From Geobacter sp. FeAm09 (GTDB taxonomy: Bacteria > Desulfobacterota > Desulfuromonadia > Geobacterales > Pseudopelobacteraceae), in assembly GCF_008330225.1 (NCBI RefSeq), contig NZ_CP042466.1, positions 2,242,501-2,306,500 on the forward strand: 64,000 nt of DNA, written 5' to 3'. The notes under the pieces are model-generated. The model ran no database searches and was not told the DNA's origin. It was given only the letters and a program-made list of their open reading frames with translations. Every line of letters begins with the position of its first letter. The stretch's first letter is position 1. Below, one piece after another: positions 1-9,844 of the stretch. A program made the position numbers and the translations under genes.

Positions 1-921
1 CTCGAGATCTTCGGCATCAGCAAGTACCTGTCGGTCCCCATCAGCGCCGTGGTGGTCTGGCTGTTGATCGTCAAGGGGTCGTACAAGACCGTGGAGAAGG
101 TGTTCCTGGTGGCCTGCATGGTCTATGTCGCCTACCCCATCGCCGCCGTCATGGCCGGCCCCAAATGGGACGTCATCATCAAGGCCAGCGTCACCCCCAC
201 GTTCCGCTCCGACAGCGCCTTCACCATGACCCTGATCGGCCTGGTGGGCACCACCATCGCCCCCTGGATGCAGTTCTACCAGCAATCGGCCGTGGTGGAG
301 AAGGGGATCACCGCGAAACAGTATGCCTTTACGCGGCTGGACGTCATCTTCGGCTGCATCATGGCCATCGTGGTCGCCTTTTTCATCGTGGTGGCCTGCG
401 CCGCCACCATCAATGTCCAGGGGCTCAAGGTGGAGACCGCCGCCGACGCGGCCATGGCGCTCAAGCCGCTGGTGGGCCGCCACGCATCCACCCTGTTCGC
501 CTTTGGCCTCTTCAATGCGTCCCTGTTCGCCGCCTGCATCCTGCCGCTCTCCACGGCCTTCTACATCTGCGAGGGCATGGGGTGGGAGTCGGGGGTGGAC
601 AAGGATTTCGAGCGGGCGCCCCAGTTTTTCTGGCTCTTCACCGTGATCATCGTCATCAGCGCCGGCCTGATCCTGGCCCCCAACGCCCCGCTGCTCAAGA
701 TCATGTTCATCTCCCAGGTGGTCAACGGCGCCATGCTGCCGTTCATCCTGATCTTCATGCAACTGCTGGTGAACGACCGCAAGCTCATGGGCAGTTTCGT
801 CAACGGTCCCGTCTTCAACATCATCGCCTGGCTGACGGTGGCGATCATGATCGTCATGACCATCGTCATGACCCTGGACATGATCCTCCCCGGCGCGCTC
901 AAGGGGCTTGTGACCTTTTAG
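1..921 (+). CDS. NRAMP-superfamily divalent metal transporter, C-terminal part
   Basis: The frame enters from the left edge, so only the last 306 or so residues are present. NRAMP proteins are inner-membrane symporters that import divalent metals with protons. Visible are about seven hydrophobic segments and the family's helix-6 region, here GTTIAPWMQFYQQS followed by VVEKG. In canonical manganese/iron NRAMPs this helix carries an M-P-H-N-like metal-binding stretch; here it reads IAPWM, so this is a divergent branch and the substrate cannot be assumed to be Mn or Fe. The stop codon is followed within 25 bases by a strong terminator. The family assignment is firm; the metal is unknown. Confidence 0.85.
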   Translation, partial: LEIFGISKYLSVPISAVVVWLLIVKGSYKTVEKVFLVACMVYVAYPIAAVMAGPKWDVIIKASVTPTFRSDSAFTMTLIGLVGTTIAPWMQFYQQSAVVEKGITAKQYAFTRLDVIFGCIMAIVVAFFIVVACAATINVQGLKVETAADAAMALKPLVGRHASTLFAFGLFNASLFAACILPLSTAFYICEGMGWESGVDKDFERAPQFFWLFTVIIVISAGLILAPNAPLLKIMFISQVVNGAMLPFILIFMQLLVNDRKLMGSFVNGPVFNIIAWLTVAIMIVMTIVMTLDMILPGALKGLVTF

Positions 922-943
922 CCCCGCGCCCGGCGTACACGGC

Positions 944-975
944 AAAAGGCCCGCCGGATATCCGACGGGCCTTTT
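944..975. terminator. Bidirectional intrinsic terminator
   Basis: AAAAGGCCCG (944-953) pairs with CGGGCCTTTT (966-975), with a further short CGGA/TCCG pairing inside. It is followed by GGGTTTT on the plus strand, and the A-run on the left becomes a T-run on the minus strand. It lies exactly between two convergent genes, so it can end both transcripts. Confidence 0.85.
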
Positions 976-999
976 GGGTTTTCGCTCCCGGGGCAGGTG

Positions 1000-1530
1000 C
1001 TATTTTCTGTACTCGGCGGGCAGGCCGACCTTGTTGGCGGCGTCGTTCAACTCGTTGTACGCCTTGACGGCGTCGTTATAGCGCTTCTGCGTCGCCCGGA
1101 ACTCCTGGGGAAGCCCCTGGATACGCTCGCGGGAGATGCCGACCGGCTTCTTGACGAGCTCTTCCAGCTCCAACAGCTCCTTTTCGAGCTGCTTGACCTC
1201 GGCGTAACGCCCCTTGAACTCCTGCTGCCAGATTTCCGCCTTTTTCCCGCCATACTGGTCGTTGGCGGAGTCCTCCCCCGCACCACCCTTGCCCGCTTCC
1301 GGCAGCGCGGCCTGCTGTCCCGCGCCGGCGCCTTTCCCGCTGTCGGCCGCGGCCGGCTGGGCATCGATGTCCCCCAGCCTGCGCACCTTCTTGCGGTACT
1401 GCTTCGGCACGCTGTAGTAATCGTCGCTGAAGTTGACGGTGCCGCTCCTGTCGGTCCAGGAGTAGGTTTCCGCCATCGCCGGCAGCGACCACAGGAGCGT
1501 CACCGCCACAACCGTTACAATCCGTTTCAT
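1000..1530 (-). CDS. DUF4124 domain-containing periplasmic protein
   Basis: A 176-residue exported protein. The start at 1530 is chosen because it gives a clean signal peptide (MKRIVTVVAVTLLWSLPAMA) preceded by a purine-rich ribosome site; a longer frame to 1665 runs antisense-free but lacks these. Right after cleavage comes ETYSWTDRSGTVNFSDD, the hallmark of DUF4124 (Y-x-W-x-D-x-x-G-x-x-x-F-S-D). The remainder is charged and probably helical/coiled (about residues 80-170), typical of small envelope proteins in this group. The molecular role of DUF4124 proteins is not established. It is the last gene of the minus-strand series beginning with purB. Confidence 0.8.
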   Translation of the reverse strand: MKRIVTVVAVTLLWSLPAMAETYSWTDRSGTVNFSDDYYSVPKQYRKKVRRLGDIDAQPAAADSGKGAGAGQQAALPEAGKGGAGEDSANDQYGGKKAEIWQQEFKGRYAEVKQLEKELLELEELVKKPVGISRERIQGLPQEFRATQKRYNDAVKAYNELNDAANKVGLPAEYRK

Positions 1531-1549
1531 GATCTCAAATCCTCTCTCC

Positions 1550-1894
1550 TTACCCCGGAGGCCAGGTAAAATCACGTCCGGCCAGGAGGTGAAAATGGAT
1601 ATGGAATACCGATTGCCCCACCCCTTCGCCGTTGTTCTGCACCAGGCGGAAACCGGAATCGGCATATCCCTTCTGGCGGGCTATCTCCCCCGCCTTTCTC
1701 ATGATAAAGCCGACCAGGGCGTCGTCCTGCTCGGTCATGTCGAGACAGTTGACGAAATGCCGCTTCGGCAGCAGGAGGAGATGCAGGGGCGCCTTGGGGG
1801 CGATGTCTTCGATGACCAGAATCCGGTCGTCTTCAAACACCTTTTTCGACGGTATTTCACCGCTGATGATCTTGCAGAAGATGCACGCGTCCAT
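1550..1894 (-). CDS. HIT family nucleotide hydrolase/transferase (HinT-like)
   Basis: At 114 residues this is the usual length of HinT-type purine nucleoside phosphoramidate hydrolases. The N-terminus CIFCKIISGEIPSKKV is diagnostic, and the catalytic triad HIHFHLL sits at H98, H100 and H102 near the C-terminus. The family removes amine groups from AMP- or GMP-phosphoramidates in the cytoplasm. The gene lies 6 bases after tlyA in a run of nucleotide-related genes. The second Cys of CIFC, common in zinc-binding bacterial members, is present. Family call is secure; physiological substrate is not. Confidence 0.92.
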   Translation of the reverse strand: MDACIFCKIISGEIPSKKVFEDDRILVIEDIAPKAPLHLLLLPKRHFVNCLDMTEQDDALVGFIMRKAGEIARQKGYADSGFRLVQNNGEGVGQSVFHIHFHLLAGRDFTWPPG

Positions 1895-1900
1895 GGTGGT

Positions 1901-2644
1901 TTATTCCTCCGGTAGTGCCAATAGAATCAAAAACTCCCGGTTGCCGTCCGCCCCCAGGATGGGTGAATCGCAGACCCCGCACACCCGGATGCCCAGATCC
2001 GCTGCGGCTTGCCTGACCCCGGCGATGGCCTGGTCGTGGGCGGCCGGATCGCGGACGATGCCCCCCTCCCCCACGTCGCTTCGCGGCACCTCGAACTGGG
2101 GCTTGATCAGGGCGATGATGCGTCCCCCCGGCCGCACCAGCCCGACTACGGCTGGCAGCACCCTGGAGAGCGGGATGAACGAGGCGTCGATGACCGCCAG
2201 TACCGGCGATTCGTCGAGCCGGTCCGGGGCAAGATGGCGGATGTTGGTCCGTTCCAGATTGACGACCCGCGGGTCCTGGCGCAGGCTCCAGGCCAACTGG
2301 CCATACCCCACGTCCACCGCGAAGACCTTGCGGGCCCCGGCCTGCAACAGGCAGTCGGTGAAGCCGCCGGTGGAGGCGCCCACATCCAGGGCAACCAGCC
2401 CGTCCACGTCCACGCCGAATGCCTCCAGCGCCTTTTTGAGCTTGAGGCCGCCCCGGCTAACATAGGGCAGCGCCTCCCCTTTGATGCGGATCTCAGCAGC
2501 GGCCGCCACCTGCTGTCCGGCCTTGTCGGCGGCATGGTCTCCCACCACCACCCGGCCGGCCATGATGAGAGCCTGGGCCTTTTCCCGGGTGGGGGCCAGG
2601 CCCCGTTCGACCATCAAGGTATCGAGGCGCTGCTTTACCGCCAT
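1901..2644 (-). CDS. tlyA: TlyA family RNA methyltransferase (16S/23S rRNA 2'-O-methyltransferase)
   Basis: A 247-residue protein, typical for TlyA. An N-terminal S4 RNA-binding domain (about 1-60, with PTREKAQALIMAGRV) is joined to an FtsJ/RrmJ-like Rossmann methyltransferase with SAM motif VALDVGASTGGFTD. The expected catalytic K-D-K residues appear in GGLKLKKAL, VIDASFI and LIKPQFE. TlyA proteins methylate cytidine ribose in rRNA; some relatives are called hemolysins for historical reasons only. The start is placed at 2644, where TAATG shares one base with the pyrE stop, implying translational coupling. A longer upstream reading frame overlaps pyrE and is not used. Confidence 0.92.
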   Translation of the reverse strand: MAVKQRLDTLMVERGLAPTREKAQALIMAGRVVVGDHAADKAGQQVAAAAEIRIKGEALPYVSRGGLKLKKALEAFGVDVDGLVALDVGASTGGFTDCLLQAGARKVFAVDVGYGQLAWSLRQDPRVVNLERTNIRHLAPDRLDESPVLAVIDASFIPLSRVLPAVVGLVRPGGRIIALIKPQFEVPRSDVGEGGIVRDPAAHDQAIAGVRQAAADLGIRVCGVCDSPILGADGNREFLILLALPEE

Positions 2645-3184
2645 TACCCTACGATGTCGGACTTGGTGAACAGGGCTTTCAGCCAGTACCCCTCGGCCTC
2701 GATATTCTCCCGGCCGCCTTCCTCCCGGTCCACCAGGGTGACGATGCCCAGCACCTTCAGCCCCTCTTCCTCTGCCCGGCGCACGGCCTTCATGGAGGAA
2801 CCGCCGGTGGTGACCACGTCTTCCACGATCACCACGCCGGTTCCCGGGGGGAGGTTCTTGCGCCCCTCCAGCCACTGGCCGGTGCCGTGCCCCTTGGGCT
2901 CCTTGCGGATGATGAAGGCGTGCATCTTCCGGCCGTCCAGGTGGGCGGCAATGGAGGTCGCCGTGGCGATCGGGTCGGCGCCCAGGGTGATGCCCCCCAC
3001 CGCCTCCACCCCGGCCACGTCCCTGATGGCCTCGTAAAAGAGCTTGCCCACCAGAAAGCCGCCTTCGGCGTGCAGCGTGGTCTGCTTGCCGTCAAAATAG
3101 AAATCGCTCTGCCGGCCGGAGGCCAGGGTCACGAGCCGTTTTTCGTAGGACAGCTCCAGGATGATCTGTTTCAGTTTGTCACGG

Positions 3185-3192
<8 letters not shown>
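2644..3192 (-). CDS. pyrE: Orotate phosphoribosyltransferase
   Basis: At 182 residues, this enzyme converts orotate and PRPP to OMP in pyrimidine synthesis. The PRPP-binding signature [14 protein letters not shown] is intact, and the flexible-loop region carries [17 protein letters not shown], where R, K and K bind pyrophosphate. The start overlaps the purF stop by eight bases and its stop shares a base with tlyA, so purF-pyrE-tlyA are translationally linked. Placement of a pyrimidine gene inside a purine cluster suggests shared control of PRPP use (inference). Confidence 0.96.
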
Positions 3193-4612
<1,420 letters not shown>

Positions 4613-4659
4613 GAATTATGGCTCCTTAAGCTTGAAACAGCACATCAGAAAATCGGTAC

Positions 4660-4767
4660 ATCTGCCACAGAGACACGGAGACACGGAGAAAGGCAGGAAA
4701 AAACCAAAAGCATTTTCGTAAAAGTTGTACACGGTTTTCTCTGTGTCTCAGAGTCTCTGTGGCAGAT
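4660..4767. repeat. Inverted-repeat element, GCCACAGAGACACGGAG type, copy 1
   Basis: Two arms of about 32 bases face each other. The left arm (4660-4691) begins ATCTGCCACAGAGACACGG and the right arm (4736-4767) ends TCTCTGTGGCAGAT. They enclose about 44 unrelated bases, and the right arm is followed by eight T. The element sits between the purQ stop and purF start on the minus strand. Related copies lie at 11178-11383 and 12339-12477. It contains no convincing gene. Confidence 0.85.
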
Positions 4768-4780
4768 TTTTTTTCGAATT

Positions 4781-5608
4781 TTAAATGAGATTTTTCCTCA
4801 CATACTCCGCCGCGTTGCGGTACAGCTTCAGCCCATCCCCCTCTTCCGGCAGTTCTTCCCGGGTCCAGCGGGGATGCTGGGTGTAATGCACAAAGGCCTC
4901 GGGGTGCGGCATCAGCCCCATCAGGCGGCCGGTCGGGTCGCACAGCCCGGCGATGGCATTCTGCGCCCCATTGGGATTCAAGGGAAACTCCATGGTCGCC
5001 GCCCCGTAGTCCGGGCCGGAATACTTGAGCACCGCCAGGTGTTCCCGCTCGATGCGCTCCAGGGTCGCTGCCGAATCGCAGAGGAATTTCCCCTCCCCGT
5101 GGCGCATGGGCAGGTAGACGCCCCGCTCGATCCCCCGGGTAAAGACGCTGGGCGAGGCCGCATCGGTCTTCAGATACACCCACCGGTCCTGAAAGCGTCC
5201 GCAGTCGTTGAAGGTCAGGGTCGTGCGCTGGGTCAGGAAATCGCCGTCGAAGCCGGGCAGCATCCCCATCTTGACCATCAGCTGGAAGCCGTTGCAGACC
5301 CCCAGGATCAGCTTGCCGTCGGCGATGAAACGGGTGAACTGCTCCACCAGCTTCTCCCCCGTGCCGGCGACGCCGGCATGTTTCAGACGGTTGGCCTGGG
5401 CCTTGGCGCTCCCCAGGTCGTCGCCGTCCAGAAAGCCGCCGGTCAGGTTGAGGAAATGGAAGTCGTCCAGCCGGATCTCGCCGGAGAGGATCTCGGCGAT
5501 ATGGGCGATGACCGCCTCGTCGAAGCCTCCCAGACGGCAGGCATGGGCCGCCTCGGTCTCGCAGTTGGTGCCGTTTCCGGTAATGACGATGGCACGGATC
5601 TTTTTCAT
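4781..5608 (-). CDS. purQ: FGAM synthase glutaminase subunit
   Basis: A 275-residue class-I glutamine amidotransferase that supplies ammonia to PurL for the fourth step of purine synthesis. The nucleophile elbow GVCNGFQL places the catalytic Cys at 105, and the His-Glu pair is seen in MPHPEAF near the C-terminus. It starts only two bases after the purL stop with GGGAG upstream, so the two subunits are made from one message. The length is a little above the Bacillus PurQ and close to the form paired with long PurL proteins. The assignment is secure from motif and context. Confidence 0.95.
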   Translation of the reverse strand: MKKIRAIVITGNGTNCETEAAHACRLGGFDEAVIAHIAEILSGEIRLDDFHFLNLTGGFLDGDDLGSAKAQANRLKHAGVAGTGEKLVEQFTRFIADGKLILGVCNGFQLMVKMGMLPGFDGDFLTQRTTLTFNDCGRFQDRWVYLKTDAASPSVFTRGIERGVYLPMRHGEGKFLCDSAATLERIEREHLAVLKYSGPDYGAATMEFPLNPNGAQNAIAGLCDPTGRLMGLMPHPEAFVHYTQHPRWTREELPEEGDGLKLYRNAAEYVRKNLI

Positions 5609-5609
5609 G

Positions 5610-8600
5610 TCACAGCTCCCTCAATGTCTTCTGCCAGGCTTCCTTCAACTCCGCCAGCCCGGCGCGCACGACGGCCGTCCCGCCCAGCCCGGCGATGGCG
5701 AGCACCGGTTCCGCGGTCACCGTGCCAATAGATGCGAAACAATTACCGCTCATGATGTTTTCGAATTCTTCCCGCTGTTCGGGATGGACCGTCACCAGGT
5801 GCCGCGATGCCGATTCGGAGAAGAGCAGCGTTGCATCGGATTTGCCCGCCGCGTCCCCCTTCCAGAGCACCCGGGAGAGTTCCAGGCTCATGCCGTAGCC
5901 TCCGGCAAAGGCCGACTCGGCCGCAGCCACGGCCAGGCCGCCGTCGGAGAGGTCGTGACAGGAGGCCACCAGCCGCCGCGTGGCCGCCTGGTGGTACGCC
6001 TGGTAACGCCGGTAGGCCCGCTCCGCATCCACCAGGGGCACCTTGTTGCCGACGGCGCCCTTGAGGGCGAAATATTCGGAGCCGCCCAACTCGTCGCCGG
6101 TCTTGCCCAAGAGGTACACGATGTCGCCGGGCCGCTTCACGTCCATGGTGACGGCCGTGCGGGCATCCTCGATCTTGCCGATCACCGAGAAAAGCAGGGT
6201 CGGCGGGATGGAAATCTTGGTGGAGCCGTCGTAGAAATCGTTCTTCATGGAATCCTTGCCCGAGATCAGCGGCAGGTTGTAGGCCATGCAGACGTCGTAC
6301 AGCGCCTGGTTGGAACGCACCAGTTGGGCCATCTTGTAGGGGCCGTCCGGGGTTTTCTCCGACAGGACCGGGTCGCACCAGCAGAAGTTGTCCAGGCCGG
6401 CCACCAGGTCGAGGGAGCCGCCCACGGCCACATAGTTGCGCAGCGCCTCGTCGATGGCGTTGGCGGTCATGTGGTAGGTGTCGATGTCGGAATAGCGCGG
6501 ACAGATGCCGTGGGCCGTCACCACCCCCTCGAAGGAGTCCAGGATCGGCCGCACCACGGCGGCGTCGGAGGGACCGTCGTTGGCGACGCCGCTGAACGGC
6601 TTCACCACCGAGCCCCCCTGGACCTCGTGGTCGTAGCGGCGCACCACCGACTCCTTGGAGCAGATGTTGAGCGCTGAGAGCAGGGCGGCCAGATCAGCGG
6701 AGTAATCCCCCTTGATCTGGACGGCCGGCTCGGCATGCCGGGGCGGTTCCCACTTGGCGGGGAGTTGCAGCGGCGGCAGCCCCTCGTGCATGAAGGCCAT
6801 GGGGAGCCAGGCGACGGTGCGGTCGTCGTAGAGGATATGGAACACGCCGTTGTCGGTGAACTCGCCCAGTACCGTGGCCTCGACGCCGAAACGTTCGGCC
6901 ATGACCAGGAATTCGTCGATCCGCTCCGGCGGCACCGCCAGGGACATGCGCTCCTGGGCTTCGGAAATGAGGATTTCCCAGGGGTTGAGTCCGGGATATT
7001 TAAGTGGAGCCTTGGCAAGGTCCATGCGACAGCCGCCGCACTCGCCGGCCATTTCCCCCACCGATGAGGAGAGCCCCCCGGCGCCGTTGTCGGTGATGAA
7101 GCGGTAGAGCGCCTTGTCCCGTGCCCGGATCAGGAAGTCGAACATGCGTTTCTGGGTGATGGGGTCGCCGATCTGGACCGCCGTGACCGGCGAATTCTCG
7201 TTCAACTCCTCGGACGAAAAGGTCGCCCCGTGGATGCCGTCCTTGCCGATACGCCCCCCGGTCATAACGATCAGGTCGCCCGGCTTGATGGATTTCTCAT
7301 GGCTCGGCTGGCCATTGATCTCGCGCGGCATGATCCCGGCCGTGCCGCAAAAGACCAGCGGCTTGCCGGCGAACCGCTCGTCGAAGACCAGCGACCCGTT
7401 GACCGTGGGGATGCCGCTCTTGTTGCCGCCGTGCTCGACCCCCTCCACCACCCCTTCGTAGATGCGGCGGGGATGGAGCAGGCGGCTGGGGAGAGGCTTT
7501 TCGTAAAACGGGTCGGCAAAGCAGAACACGTCGGTATTGAAGATCAGCTTGGCTCCCTGGCCGGTGCCGAACGGATCGCGGTTGACCCCCACGATGCCGG
7601 TCAGCGCCCCGCCGTAGGGGTCCAGGGCCGAGGGGGAGTTGTGGGTCTCCACCTTGAAGACCAGGGACTGCCGGTCGTTGAACCTGATCACCCCGGCATT
7701 GTCCTTGAACACCGACAGGCAGAAGTCCTTGTCGCCCAGCTTGGCGCGCACATCTTTGGTGGTCCGCTGGATGAACGACTTGAACAGGGATTTGATCTCC
7801 TGCTTGTTGCCCGCTTCATCCTCGTACTGCACCGTGCCGGAGAAGATCTTGTGCTTGCAGTGCTCCGACCAGGTCTGGGCCAGGCACTCCAGCTCCACGT
7901 CGGTCGGGCTGGCGCCCAAGCCCACCGTGGCGCGCTCCGCCACCACCTGCGGGTCGCGGTAGTGGGCCTGAATGATCCGCATCTCCTCCAGGGTCAGGGC
8001 CAGCACCCCCTCCTTGCTGATGCGCAGCAACTCTTCGTCGGATACGTTCAGGTCGATCTCCCGCACCTCGGCCTTGACCTCGGCCAGCACCCGGGGGACC
8101 GTTGGCGCGAAACCGCGCCGGGCCATGAAATCGGCCGCCGAGAGCACGCTGTAGCGCTGGATGAGGGTGTTGCACAAGAGGCCGGTGGCGATGCGTTCCA
8201 CATCGGCGGCCCCAAAGGCGCCCTTCAGCAGGTACTGCACCGAGTAGTACACCCCGCAGCCCGCGGCAAAAGGGCGGCCGGTCAGGTATTCCACCGCTTC
8301 CCGGCCGGTGCGGCCCACGTTGTCGGTCACGCCGGGACGGAAACCGACCTCCACGGCAAAATCGAAGCCGGCCGCCAAAGGCCGGTCGATGCTCCACTCC
8401 TGGATAACCGGGTCGCTGAACGGGCCTGCGGCGGCCTGCTGAAGCTCCTCCGGCGCCAGGGCGGCATCCACGGTATAAACGTCGATGGTGCGGACCTCGT
8501 CCACCGCCAGGTGCAGAAAATGTTCGATCTCCCGCTTGATCCGTTCGCCGCGGGCGTCGCGGACGCTCTCCCTCAAGGCCACTTCAATTCTGTATGCCAT
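5610..8600 (-). CDS. purL: FGAM synthase, large subunit with fused N-terminal PurS-like region
   Basis: At 996 residues it is longer than small PurL (about 740) and shorter than the 1300-residue PurL that includes its own glutaminase. The glutaminase is the next gene, purQ. The core (about 230-990) is two ATP-grasp-unrelated AIRS/PurM-like repeats with the family stretches ETHNSPSALDPYGGALTGI and KDSMKNDFY. The first 200 residues contain two segments resembling PurS monomers (YRIEVALRESVRDARGERI and FDFAVEVGFRPGVTDNVGR), so the PurS dimer that normally bridges PurL and PurQ seems to be built in. No separate purS was found in the window. Confidence 0.93.
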   Translation of the reverse strand: MAYRIEVALRESVRDARGERIKREIEHFLHLAVDEVRTIDVYTVDAALAPEELQQAAAGPFSDPVIQEWSIDRPLAAGFDFAVEVGFRPGVTDNVGRTGREAVEYLTGRPFAAGCGVYYSVQYLLKGAFGAADVERIATGLLCNTLIQRYSVLSAADFMARRGFAPTVPRVLAEVKAEVREIDLNVSDEELLRISKEGVLALTLEEMRIIQAHYRDPQVVAERATVGLGASPTDVELECLAQTWSEHCKHKIFSGTVQYEDEAGNKQEIKSLFKSFIQRTTKDVRAKLGDKDFCLSVFKDNAGVIRFNDRQSLVFKVETHNSPSALDPYGGALTGIVGVNRDPFGTGQGAKLIFNTDVFCFADPFYEKPLPSRLLHPRRIYEGVVEGVEHGGNKSGIPTVNGSLVFDERFAGKPLVFCGTAGIMPREINGQPSHEKSIKPGDLIVMTGGRIGKDGIHGATFSSEELNENSPVTAVQIGDPITQKRMFDFLIRARDKALYRFITDNGAGGLSSSVGEMAGECGGCRMDLAKAPLKYPGLNPWEILISEAQERMSLAVPPERIDEFLVMAERFGVEATVLGEFTDNGVFHILYDDRTVAWLPMAFMHEGLPPLQLPAKWEPPRHAEPAVQIKGDYSADLAALLSALNICSKESVVRRYDHEVQGGSVVKPFSGVANDGPSDAAVVRPILDSFEGVVTAHGICPRYSDIDTYHMTANAIDEALRNYVAVGGSLDLVAGLDNFCWCDPVLSEKTPDGPYKMAQLVRSNQALYDVCMAYNLPLISGKDSMKNDFYDGSTKISIPPTLLFSVIGKIEDARTAVTMDVKRPGDIVYLLGKTGDELGGSEYFALKGAVGNKVPLVDAERAYRRYQAYHQAATRRLVASCHDLSDGGLAVAAAESAFAGGYGMSLELSRVLWKGDAAGKSDATLLFSESASRHLVTVHPEQREEFENIMSGNCFASIGTVTAEPVLAIAGLGGTAVVRAGLAELKEAWQKTLREL

Positions 8601-8623
8601 GTCAGTTGGTTCCTTTTTCTATT

Positions 8624-8764
8624 GAGCCTCTTGCATAATATTGCGGGGCCGATCTACTGTGTTGCCACTCGCTCGGAAACTCAACGTACTAAACAGTACG
8701 CCTCGTTCCCTCACTCGCTTGCGCCTTGCATATCCGCCTCCTCATGACGTTTTGCAAGAGGCTC
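8624..8764. repeat. TIR element with central hairpin, overlapping the end of the MscS gene
   Basis: Perfect 12-base terminal inverted repeats, GAGCCTCTTGCA (8624-8635) and TGCAAGAGGCTC (8753-8764), bound a 141-bp segment. Its centre is a perfect CGTACT-aaac-AGTACG hairpin (8685-8700). The last 14 or so codons and the stop of the MscS gene lie inside it. The architecture matches the element at 18137-18260, although the sequences differ. There is no coding capacity, so it is a MITE-like or REP-like palindromic element. Confidence 0.75.
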
Positions 8765-9844
8765 CATGATCACCGTCCTGGTGGGGAACGGGATTTCAAT
8801 GCCGTTTTCGGCAAAACGGCGAATAATCAATGTGTTGACCTTATCGATGGTGCCGAACAGCCGGGAATACTCCTCCACCCAGAAAAAGAGCGACATGTTC
8901 AGGGCCGAGTCGCCGAAGGTGACGAAATACGCCTCCGGCGCCGGGTCGCGCAGCACCTCTTCCACCTCCAGGGCCGTGGCCGCCAGAAGCGCCTTGACCC
9001 GCTCCACATCGCTGCCGTAGGCCACGCCGATATTGACGCGCCCCTTGGCGCGGGCATCCGGGAAGGCCTGGTTGATCAGCATGGTATTGCACAGGTCCGA
9101 GTTGGGGATGATGAGCAGTTGGTTGTCCAGGGTCTTGATCCTGGTGCTGCGCAGGCCGATGCCGGCCACATCCCCCACCTGGCCGCCCGACAGTTGGATG
9201 CGGTCGCCGATCCGGAAGGGCTGGTCGAGCATGAGGGTGAAACCGGAGATCATGTGGGCCAGGGTATCCTTGGCCGCCATGCCGATGGCCAGCGAACCGA
9301 TGCCCAGTGCGGTGACCAGCGAGAAGATGTCGTAGTTGAAGTGCTTGAGGATGACGATCAGCGCCGTGCCCATCAGGAACAGCATGGTGATCTTTTCCGC
9401 AATCGGGATCATGTTGCGGGAGATCAGGGCATCCTTGTCGTGCTGCCGGCCGGCGATATACCACTGCAGCAATTCGTCGAAGGCGTGGTAGATCAGGTTG
9501 AAGACGATGATCACCAGGACGATGTAGAGAGCGCCGGAGCTGATCACGATCAGTTTTTCGTGCAGCGGCAGGGAGCGGATCGCCAGGTAGACGCCCGTCG
9601 TGACCAGAAGCCGCGAGACGTGGGGGGTGGTGCGCTGAAGGATGCGGTCGTCCAGGTCGGTGCTGGTGAAGGAGGCCAAACTTTTGCCCCACCTGTTCAG
9701 CGCCATGACGGCCAGTTGGGCCAGCATCCAGAAAATTGCCAGGATCAGGAGCGCGCCCAGGATCTCCTTGGCCCAGAACAGGGTCGGGCCGTCCGTATCC
9801 AGCGGCCGGAAAAGCCCTTGAATGATCCCCAGGATTCTATTCAC
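8711..9844 (-). CDS. MscS-family mechanosensitive ion channel
   Basis: A 377-residue inner-membrane channel that would release solutes on osmotic downshock. Four hydrophobic helices in the first 170 residues precede the pore helix LGIGSLAIGMAAKDTLAHM, rich in Gly and Ala as in MscS TM3. The beta domain (DQPFRIGDRIQLSGGQVGDV) and the soluble alpha-beta vestibule (about 240-360) follow. The start overlaps the purB stop by eight bases, so it is cotranscribed between purB and purL. The C-terminal residues after EPLAKRH are encoded by a repeat element (8624-8764) and are unlikely to be conserved. Confidence 0.93.
   Translation of the reverse strand: MNRILGIIQGLFRPLDTDGPTLFWAKEILGALLILAIFWMLAQLAVMALNRWGKSLASFTSTDLDDRILQRTTPHVSRLLVTTGVYLAIRSLPLHEKLIVISSGALYIVLVIIVFNLIYHAFDELLQWYIAGRQHDKDALISRNMIPIAEKITMLFLMGTALIVILKHFNYDIFSLVTALGIGSLAIGMAAKDTLAHMISGFTLMLDQPFRIGDRIQLSGGQVGDVAGIGLRSTRIKTLDNQLLIIPNSDLCNTMLINQAFPDARAKGRVNIGVAYGSDVERVKALLAATALEVEEVLRDPAPEAYFVTFGDSALNMSLFFWVEEYSRLFGTIDKVNTLIIRRFAENGIEIPFPTRTVIMEPLAKRHEEADMQGASE

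Noticed and set aside
4660-4767. CRISPR-like repeat
   Set aside because: There are only two arms, they are inverted rather than direct, and no spacer series or cas gene is present.
7258-7275. CATAACG string resembling a ModE half-site
   Set aside because: It is inside purL coding sequence with no partner half-site.
7230-8747. A 505-codon plus-strand frame opposite purL
   Set aside because: Antisense shadow of a well-supported gene; no motif recognised.
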